DNA of 38,318 nucleotides. Origin: Promethearchaeota archaeon Loki_b31. Its GTDB lineage: Archaea; Asgardarchaeota; Lokiarchaeia; Sigyniarchaeales; SOKP01. Under the pieces are notes generated by a model. The model had not been told where the DNA came from. It worked only from the letters and a program-made list of their open reading frames with translations, and did no database searches. Positions within the stretch are counted from its first letter, which is position 1. Every line of letters starts with the position of its first letter. The position numbers and the translations under genes were made by a program. The stretch covers positions 1-38,318 of the forward strand of contig NJBI01000034.1 of assembly GCA_005222975.1 (NCBI GenBank), given 5' to 3'. Shown piece by piece: positions 32,945-38,318 of this stretch.

Positions 32945-33935
32945 ATTTAAAACTAGTTAATACATTTACCGATTTTATAAAGTTTTCAGTAGTTCGCTCA
33001 GTCCCAATTATTTTCATTATTGAAAATATGATATTTCGGGATTCACACATAATTGGAATTCCCCCGTATGTCAATGTGAAGAGACCTATAAAAGAAATCT
33101 CTTCCATGTTTAAAGTCCCTTTCACTTCAGAAAACTTTAATTTTCCAGAAGGACAAGTAATAATTCCGTAAAAATTTTCAGGATCTTGCCCAGAAATTGC
33201 TACATAACATAATAACTCACCGATTGAACTGCTTTCAGATTCTTCTTTCATTTTTTGAAAAGCAACATTAGCACTGGCTGAAAATGCCTCAACCGAAATT
33301 GGTAAATTTCGGCCACTAACTTCCCTAGCATCTAAAGTTAAGCCTGTTGAGCATACAAGACTATACCTTATATATATAGGGTTTTGTATTGAGTCCAAAA
33401 CATAACTTATTGCTGGCAATAGATTAGTAGAATCAAATTTTTCTGGAGAATAAGATGCGAAAGGAACTTCAGACCCCATACCAAAGAGGTAAATCGCACT
33501 TCGTACTTTGTTTGAAAAATATTCAAGATCTCTCTCAGTTTCATTACTACTACCAAAAAAATCTCCTAATTTCTGTTTTATATAGTACATAGAACTTGCT
33601 AAATTATCTGCATCTAATGGCCATTCTTTGTGATAATCATGAACAATTGTTAAGAGAGTTTGATTTATCCTAATCGTTATTAAACAAACCTTATCAAAGA
33701 ATGAAAACGAAATAACTTGATCCTTAATATTCATATCTTCCCAACTCTCTTCGCTCGCAGAAAACGCTGCTGAAGCTAAACTAGTAATACGATTAGGATT
33801 TATCTCAATATCACTTTTCCTTCCAATTTTAGCTATAGAAAGCCCATTCAAATCACATAAGATTACCAAAATTGTACCTTGAGATGCCCTCAAGATTGAA
33901 GTCAAATATTTTATTAACGAATCTCTTACACTCAT
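32937..33935 (-). CDS. Roadblock/LC7-type protein with two domains
   Basis: 332-residue protein. The first domain (about 1-115) has the roadblock/MglB order: helix, GTILVILCDLNGLSIAKI hairpin, a helix with SLASAAFSASEESW, then strands VISFSFFDKVCLITIRI and QTLLTIVHD and a closing helix. The second half repeats parts of the pattern (YSLVCSTGLTLDAR, a helix with VEAFSASANVAF, and GIITCPSGKLKF strands), so I read it as a second roadblock-like domain. Roadblock proteins regulate small GTPases such as MglA/Rag-type; here the nearest GTPase is 3 kb away. It overlaps tsr3 by 8 bp. Confidence 0.8.
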   Translation of the reverse strand: MSVRDSLIKYLTSILRASQGTILVILCDLNGLSIAKIGRKSDIEINPNRITSLASAAFSASEESWEDMNIKDQVISFSFFDKVCLITIRINQTLLTIVHDYHKEWPLDADNLASSMYYIKQKLGDFFGSSNETERDLEYFSNKVRSAIYLFGMGSEVPFASYSPEKFDSTNLLPAISYVLDSIQNPIYIRYSLVCSTGLTLDAREVSGRNLPISVEAFSASANVAFQKMKEESESSSIGELLCYVAISGQDPENFYGIITCPSGKLKFSEVKGTLNMEEISFIGLFTLTYGGIPIMCESRNIIFSIMKIIGTERTTENFIKSVNVLTSFKYD

Positions 33936-34134
33936 AAAAAAACCTAACTTTTTTATCTAACCTTATAATTCTATCTGCTTTAATAACAATAATCTTAATT
34001 CTTAAATATTTCTTACTTTTATTTTCAACTATCGATTTAATCGCAAATAAAATTCCTCCTTTAATTAACTAAAAAATTTATTTACTTTTTCGCATTTTAA
34101 ATACTAAAATAACTACAATATTTGTTATTTTAAT

Positions 34135-34219
34135 GCGGGAATTGCCAAGCCTGGTCTACGGCGCTGGACTTAGAATCCAGTCTCAGAGGAGTTCGAGGGT
34201 TCAAATCCCTCTTCCCGCA
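34135..34219 (+). tRNA. tRNA-Leu(UAG), intronless
   Basis: 85-nt tRNA with acceptor GCGGGAA/TTCCCGC and discriminator A, anticodon stem CTGGA/TCCAG with loop CTTAGAA (anticodon TAG), a Leu-type long variable arm and the T arm GAGGG-TTCAAAT-CCCTC. No encoded CCA. An AT-rich TTTAAATACT element lies about 35 bp upstream. Confidence 0.96.
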
Positions 34220-34297
34220 TTTGTTGTATTATTCTTTAGATAATTTTTATATTTATAAATGACTCTCTTGGTAAAATAAAAAAAGAAATATGGGTAA

Positions 34298-36544
34298 TTA
34301 CTTCTTAAGTTTCCTTTTGACAAGGATTAAAGTTACAGCGAGAGTTACTCCGATTAGAGCGATTAAGTTATATCCAGGGATTCTAGGAGGGATTGGTGGT
34401 TCACTCGATATTTGTTTGATCACCTGCACTTGAGCATTTCCCATCCCTGCGGTACTATTCACATAGAATATGATGGTCACGATGCCATCCGTAAGTTTAT
34501 CCCATTCGTTTTGATCGATAGTTCCCGTAAGACCGCCCGCGGTGATGTTCGTTGCCCCACCATCAAGCGTATACCAAATAGTATCATAAAGCCCCGTAAT
34601 TGAGATATCATACTCAGGAGCTGATGTTCCGAAAATGTCACTGTCGGAAGGTGAACTAATGGTAATCTCTGGAGGAGCAGTGTTTACCGAGAAATATCTT
34701 AGATTCGATTCGTACATCGTTCCTAGTGTATCATTTCCAAACACTTGAATCGAGTATACTCCATCTGAAGGCATTGGAACGGTTGTATTTCCTAAAATTG
34801 TTCTATTATTTGCGCCATTTAATGAATATCCTTTCCAATCTAAATTAGTTGTATTAGCATAACTCAATAGTAATCCCTCGTTCAAATTATCCCCGATATT
34901 GTAGTCTGGATCCCATGAATAGCCCACAGCATCAACATAACATGAACCAATGTTAGCCCAGTCTGCATTTATATTCATGGTTCCAATGTTACTTACAGCA
35001 GTTGTAAAATTACCATCGTCCACTCGTAAAACTCCATCAATGTACCAGTCATAGGTATCTGTAACAGCATCGAAAATCATTTTATGATGATACCACTGGT
35101 TAGCGACATAGGATTGAACGATATTATCTTGCATGTCTAAATAATCACCATCTTGCATTTTAAGCTTGCCAACACCAGTTCCTAAAGTTCCTTCATAAAA
35201 TAAATAATCAATCATATTAGATCCTGATGCAGAAGTACTCCACCACCATTCAATCGTACCAGATTGTTGCGGTGAAGTAAAATGATTACGTGCTTCAGCA
35301 TTGCCAGCCGTATTTGCATCATAGATGCGTAGAACTTTATTATGCCCCTGGAAATTGTTGACAATATCCACATAACAATTACTCTGAATACTGTTTGTAG
35401 AGTCGACATATGCAATATCTGTTCTTGAAGTCCCATCCATTTCATTTTCAAATCCATATGTCGCGGGATAATAGCCACTCATCGGTTCCGTGTACGTTTT
35501 ATTTTCAGGAGTTACAATATTAAGGTAGGGATTTGTATCCACTGTAAAGTATCTTAGATTTGATTCGTACATTGTGCCCATCGAATCGTTTCCGAACATA
35601 TGAATCGAGTGGAGTCCATCATCAAGCACCGGGATGGTAGTATTTCCCATAATAGTCTTATTAGTTTGCCCATCTAAGGAATATCCTTTCCAATCCAAAT
35701 TGGTTGTGTTTTCATAGCTAAATAAAATTCCCTCATTCAAATTATCTCCAACATTATAATTTGAATCCCAAGAGTACCCAACAGCATCCGTATACATATG
35801 AAAATTATCATATCGCCAATTTTGATGAATAATAATATGTGAAACATTGGAGTGTGATGAGATCATCTGAAAATCGCCAAATTGAACACCATTTACGAAA
35901 AATCTCCATTTATACTGAGCTAAACCATAGTGATTGCCAGTCCCACATTCAAATTGAATCCTTAGGTGATACCATTGATTGTTATTTGCGGTATAGGAAA
36001 CTGGATACCACTCCGTACTATTCATGAATTGAAATGTATTATCCATCATCCGAACTCCTGCGATTGCGTATTGATTAAAAGTGCCACTTTTCAGATGCCA
36101 TGCACTTTCTTGACTAACATCTGTAGTTCTTGCCCAAAATTCGATGGTTCCATATTCTTGAACGGACTTAAAATATTGATTGATGTTATTATTATCTCCA
36201 TAAGTATTTCCTTTATCCATATGAAGCACTTTCTTATGGCCGTCCAATTCGGTAATTATCTCATTAAACATAATTGGATCACCTTTTACTTCCTCCCATT
36301 CTTCTGGTATTGTGCCATCTTCATCATTTTCAAATCCATATGTTGCAGGGTAGTAACCGCTCATTGGCTCGGTATATGTTTTATTTTCAGGAGTGACGAT
36401 GGTTATTTCATCAGCGCTCGATTTTGGAGTCTCAAGCTTATATTGAGGTGTAAAACTTTGATTTAGCGTCCCAGCTACCGTAAGCGAAAGAATTAGGATA
36501 AGAAGGCTGATATTAATATTAGCATGTGACTTTTTTATTTTCAT
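34298..36544 (-). CDS. Surface protein with two LamG-like units and C-terminal anchor
   Basis: 748-residue secreted protein. N-terminal signal peptide (SLLILILSLTVAGTL, about residues 12-28). Two tandem units of about 296 residues, starting at the shared TPENKTYTEPMSGYYPATYG (about 50 and 346), each with a concanavalin/LamG-like beta sandwich (EFWARTTDV, NNQWYHLRI; and IEWWWSTSA, NQWYHHKMIF, YIDGVL) and an Ig-like tail containing SNLRYF. A further Ig-like domain (about 625-715) and a C-terminal membrane segment with basic tail (YNLIALIGVTLAVTLILVKR) anchor it outside the cell. Many N-glycosylation sequons (NTT, NKT, NST). It probably binds glycans or contributes to the cell surface. Confidence 0.85.
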   Translation of the reverse strand: MKIKKSHANINISLLILILSLTVAGTLNQSFTPQYKLETPKSSADEITIVTPENKTYTEPMSGYYPATYGFENDEDGTIPEEWEEVKGDPIMFNEIITELDGHKKVLHMDKGNTYGDNNNINQYFKSVQEYGTIEFWARTTDVSQESAWHLKSGTFNQYAIAGVRMMDNTFQFMNSTEWYPVSYTANNNQWYHLRIQFECGTGNHYGLAQYKWRFFVNGVQFGDFQMISSHSNVSHIIIHQNWRYDNFHMYTDAVGYSWDSNYNVGDNLNEGILFSYENTTNLDWKGYSLDGQTNKTIMGNTTIPVLDDGLHSIHMFGNDSMGTMYESNLRYFTVDTNPYLNIVTPENKTYTEPMSGYYPATYGFENEMDGTSRTDIAYVDSTNSIQSNCYVDIVNNFQGHNKVLRIYDANTAGNAEARNHFTSPQQSGTIEWWWSTSASGSNMIDYLFYEGTLGTGVGKLKMQDGDYLDMQDNIVQSYVANQWYHHKMIFDAVTDTYDWYIDGVLRVDDGNFTTAVSNIGTMNINADWANIGSCYVDAVGYSWDPDYNIGDNLNEGLLLSYANTTNLDWKGYSLNGANNRTILGNTTVPMPSDGVYSIQVFGNDTLGTMYESNLRYFSVNTAPPEITISSPSDSDIFGTSAPEYDISITGLYDTIWYTLDGGATNITAGGLTGTIDQNEWDKLTDGIVTIIFYVNSTAGMGNAQVQVIKQISSEPPIPPRIPGYNLIALIGVTLAVTLILVKRKLKK
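34640..36410 (-). repeat. Tandem ~890-bp duplication in the surface-protein gene
   Basis: Two direct units offset by about 890 bp; the best kept segments encode TPENKTYTEPMSGYYPATYG (near 35452-35515 and 36342-36400) and the NTTNLDWKGYSL to SNLRYF stretch (near 34690-34870 and 35540-35710). The LamG cores have diverged more than the flanks. Confidence 0.8.
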
Positions 36545-36915
36545 TTTAGTTCACGCTTCAAAATTTTTGTCTTAAATGAATTAAAGTATATCTAGATAAG
36601 GCTATATTTATACTTGACTCTCCTAATAAAACCCCTCGTTGTTGTTGAAAAACTAAATAAGGAGCTAAGAAGGTAGAAAGGGGATTCCAAAGATAGATTA
36701 AGAGATTAATATTATCGAAAATTAACTTCAGCGAAAATTCAAAATGCACAAATTAATATTAATATCCAAAATTTTTAGCAATATACAATCCCCCTCCTTT
36801 TCGCAATTTATATTATAAAAAAATTTAAAATCAAGCGTTAATTAGAAAAATATATTTAGAATCGTTTTTGTTCAATTTTAAGAATTAGTTTGATATAAAC
36901 GAAAATAAAAAGTAG
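36545..36915. other. Intergenic region between surface protein and tRNA-Glu
   Basis: 371 bp. It should hold the surface-protein promoter (minus strand; T/A-rich stretch around 36570-36610) and the tRNA-Glu promoter (AT-rich near 36880-36905). A 63-codon minus-strand frame here has no recognisable protein character. I see nothing else. Confidence 0.4.
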
Positions 36916-37047
36916 GCCTTCGTAGTGTAGTACGGCCAAGCTTTCCTTAAAGGAAAGGGCTTCGCATGCTAGGCTTTCACCCTGGTGACAATACGGACCA
37001 AATCGGATCGCATCATTAGCCGGGTTCGAATCCCGGCGAAGGCACCA
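36916..37047 (+). tRNA. tRNA-Glu(UUC) with two apparent introns
   Basis: Acceptor GCCTTCG/CGAAGGC, discriminator A and encoded CCA (37045-37047). The anticodon arm CTAGG-CTTTCAC-CCTGG (36969-36985) gives anticodon TTC (36976-36978). The T arm is CCGGG-TTCGAAT-CCCGG. Two inserts are needed to restore a 76-nt body: about 24 nt in the D loop (about 36940-36963, with a TTTCCTT/AAGGAAA hairpin) and about 29 nt in the variable region (about 36990-37018). Exact splice sites are approximate. Confidence 0.85.
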
Positions 37048-37088
37048 TCAGAAATTGGTGGAAAGCATTGGAAATCAACCAAATCTGT

Positions 37089-37249
37089 GCCTCCGTAGCT
37101 CAGCTAGCAAGTACAGAGCACTGTTTCGGTGTGCTTGGCTAAGTAGAACAATGTAAAATTGTATCAAAAGCACTCGGCTAAACGGTGATTTATCACTGTT
37201 CCGAAAGTTAACCGAGCGGTCCCATGTTCGATCCATGGCGGGGGCGCCA
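37089..37249 (+). tRNA. tRNA-Asn(GUU) with two apparent introns
   Basis: Acceptor GCCTCCG/CGGGGGC (with a T-G pair), discriminator G and encoded CCA (37247-37249), as usual for Asn. The D stem is GCTC/GAGC with a long 14-nt loop. The anticodon stem CTCGG/CCGAG (37073-type region at 37173-37177 and 37212-37216) closes CT-GTTAA, anticodon GTT (37207-37209), if an insert of about 27 nt (37180-37206, with a 9-bp hairpin AACGGTGAT/ATCACTGTT that runs to its edges) is removed. A second insert of about 52 nt lies between the D arm and the anticodon stem (37120-37171) with a GTGCTT/AAGCAC hairpin. The T arm is CCATG-TTCGATC-CATGG. Confidence 0.8.
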
Positions 37250-37264
37250 AATCTCTCTCTTTAT

Positions 37265-37447
37265 TTACTTTCCTTTTAATTCTTTTATTTTGTGAAGTTC
37301 TTCAAGACCTAAATCGCTTATTAAGATGTGTCTATCGTTATGCTCACTTGAGACGATAATAAGTTCTTTATTAACAAGCTTTACGAGATTTTTTCTAACA
37401 TTTTGCGTAATTACTCCAACGCTCTCAGCTATATCTTTTGTTCTCAT
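37265..37447 (-). pseudogene. Winged-helix (MarR-like) regulator fragment
   Basis: 60 codons encode a clear helix-turn-helix plus wing (RTKDIAESVGVITQNVRKNL, then HNDRHILISDLG) and a closing helix. A MarR-type domain normally has another 40 or so residues before this helix. Here an in-frame TGA lies directly before the only ATG (37445-37447), and no ribosome-binding site is seen, so I read it as the 3' part of a broken gene. An intact small regulator is the alternative. Confidence 0.6.
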
Positions 37448-37862
37448 TCAGATCTTTACGGACATATATTCAATTGCCGATTTAGGCGGCCATTCATTCC
37501 TTAATATAAAAATAGGGAATGTCGAATTTTTAATTACCGATCCCATTAATATATTTCCATTATTTATGATTACTTTCGAATTGGGCAGGATTTCCCTGAG
37601 AAAAACTAAAGGGGATGACTTATTGTTTAAGGATATCATACTAATATCCCTTGTGGTATCGTTTTTCGGTTTCTGTTTTCAGCCTATAATCGACTTTACG
37701 GCAGCAGCAGTAGGTTTTTATTATTATAGGACACCTCCCGAATTAAATATATTCGGCTTTCCCATAATTTTCCTCTTTGCGTTTTCTATTTATGGATTGT
37801 TTGCTTTCATTTTCCTGCTAATCGAATCTCATTACAAAAAAATGAATCAAGAGATAAATTAA
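37448..37862 (+). pseudogene. 5'-truncated membrane-protein gene
   Basis: From about 37448 the plus strand encodes several hydrophobic segments (IFPLFMITFELG, DIILISLVVSFFGFCF, FGFPIIFLFAFSIYG, GLFAFIFLLIE) with a charged loop between, ending at 37862. No start codon is available after 37448 until the Met of FMITF; the only upstream ATG (37326) lies inside the antisense of the regulator fragment. The FQPIIDFTAAAVGFYYY..FGFP pattern loosely recalls carotenoid-biosynthesis (CruF-like) membrane proteins, a weak impression. It is probably missing its N-terminus. Confidence 0.5.
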
Positions 37863-38040
37863 CCTAAATTTTATGATTTCTCCCGTTTTATGATTCCAAA
37901 CAATTAGAGAATAGCATGTTAAAGAGAGAAGTCTTCGCCTATCTTTTGAAAAAAGTTTTGATCGCAATTTGAAGAAAATTTGGTTTTCTTTTTTTAAGAA
38001 TCCTAGAAATTACATAGGTAAATTAATCTGTAGAATTTAA

Positions 38041-38077
38041 ATAGGTGATTTTAAATAAAATATAGATGATCACCTAT
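38041..38077 (+). promoter_or_regulatory. Inverted repeat spanning a start codon (SD / anti-SD hairpin)
   Basis: ATAGGTGAT (38041-38049) and ATCACCTAT (38069-38077) form a perfect 9-bp inverted repeat around the ATG at 38066. The left arm is Shine-Dalgarno-like (AGGTGAT) and the right arm copies the anti-Shine-Dalgarno GATCACCT, so an mRNA hairpin could hide the initiation region; a DNA operator is the alternative. Confidence 0.5.
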
Positions 38078-38318
38078 GTAAAATTTTTTAGTATAATTGA
38101 CCAATTTTTACCCAACTTTGACGAGCTGTTTATCGAGATTAATTCATTTATAGAATTGGTATTTGGGTATTTGAAATACGTTTTTTTTGGTATACTTCTC
38201 ATTATCGGAATCTTAACCTTATTAAGTTTAAGAGGTAAATACTTTTTAGAAAGAATAAGATACAGCGAGGAAAAAAAATTAGCAGATAATCCTATGACGA
38301 AGCCTCGTTTGATTCTGG
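38066..38318 (+). CDS. Membrane protein, 3' end cut by the window
   Basis: An open frame of 84 codons runs from ATG 38066 off the window end. After an N-terminal part with FFSIIDQFLPNFDELF comes one strong hydrophobic segment (YVFFGILLIIGILTLLSL) and then a basic/acidic stretch (RGKYFLERIRYSEEKK). Single-pass so far, N-terminus short, family not recognised. An inverted repeat overlaps its start codon. Confidence 0.6.
   Translation, partial: MITYVKFFSIIDQFLPNFDELFIEINSFIELVFGYLKYVFFGILLIIGILTLLSLRGKYFLERIRYSEEKKLADNPMTKPRLIL

Noticed and set aside
36558..36749. 63-codon minus-strand frame upstream of the surface protein gene
   Set aside because: No domain, no ribosome-binding site, and it lies where a promoter is expected.
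37120..37206. Alternative anticodon stem CTGTT/AACGG giving other tRNA identities
   Set aside because: The CTCGG/CCGAG stem with GTTAA, discriminator G and the Asn-like acceptor fits better and leaves a standard variable loop.
37448..37639. 63-codon minus-strand frame upstream of the winged-helix fragment, considered as its missing N-terminus
   Set aside because: It is the antisense of hydrophobic segments of the membrane-protein fragment, ends in a stop before the regulator ATG, and has no MarR-like helices.
1..38318. CRISPR arrays or rRNA genes
   Set aside because: No regularly spaced identical repeats and no rRNA-like conserved stretches were seen on either strand.

Overview
This AT-rich window carries archaeal information-processing genes: TFB, RNA polymerase subunit P, aIF2-beta, aIF1, an archaeal RPA, the thermosome and tRNAs. 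It also carries genes typical of Asgard archaea: a Ras/Rab-like small GTPase, a roadblock-type protein, a profilin-like protein and a RING-like zinc protein. I infer a chromosome segment from a Lokiarchaeia-like Asgard archaeon (Promethearchaeota). This rests on gene content and composition only, with no database search.

Layout. (1) 238-3342: a plus-strand operon for translation and ribosome biogenesis (aIF2-beta, DUF424, NMD3, RIO1, Dim2/PNO1-like KH protein). (2) 3409-6382: an orphan minus-strand pair, a small unknown protein and an 850-residue protein with two sets of internal repeats and a possible HNH motif. (3) 6802-12243: ftsZ, an overlapping pair (type III PLP decarboxylase-like protein and GT4 glycosyltransferase), a SWIM zinc protein, a stand-alone ThiI-type PP-loop protein and a YkgJ-type Cys-cluster protein. 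(4) 12438-18508: PAC2 chaperone, rpoP, TFB, a zinc-finger protein, the profilin-like protein, small zinc proteins, a frameshifted DhnA-type aldolase, a PAC3/PAC4-like protein and an intron-containing tRNA-Leu. (5) 18536-25978: UMP kinase, pantoate kinase, ProC, GNAT, MfnB, a delimited IS1634-type insertion sequence, the RING-like protein and a HisA-related protein. (6) 26143-33935: RPA, a PfkB kinase, an unknown protein, aIF1, the small GTPase, thermosome, Tsr3 and the roadblock protein. (7) 34135-38318: tRNA-Leu(UAG), a large surface protein with duplicated LamG-like units, intron-containing tRNA-Glu and tRNA-Asn, two abutting gene fragments and a membrane-protein gene cut by the window edge.

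How genes work together. Regions 1, 4 and 6 supply transcription, start-codon selection, ribosome maturation (NMD3, RIO1, Dim2, Tsr3), protein folding and proteasome assembly. Pantoate kinase (CoA) and MfnB (methanofuran) point to archaeal cofactor synthesis and, by inference, tetrahydromethanopterin/methanofuran-type C1 metabolism. The GTPase, roadblock and profilin-like proteins fit an Asgard GTPase and cytoskeletal toolkit.

Most notable observations: three of four tRNA genes appear to carry two introns each, mostly at non-canonical sites; the repeat/HNH-like protein; the aIF1 gene with no ordinary start codon in frame; a PLP decarboxylase homologue lacking the usual catalytic Cys; and an IS with 23-bp terminal inverted repeats and an AAATT target duplication. 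Two genes (aldolase and aIF1) have reading-frame problems next to homopolymer runs, so sequencing indels must be considered before any biological reading.
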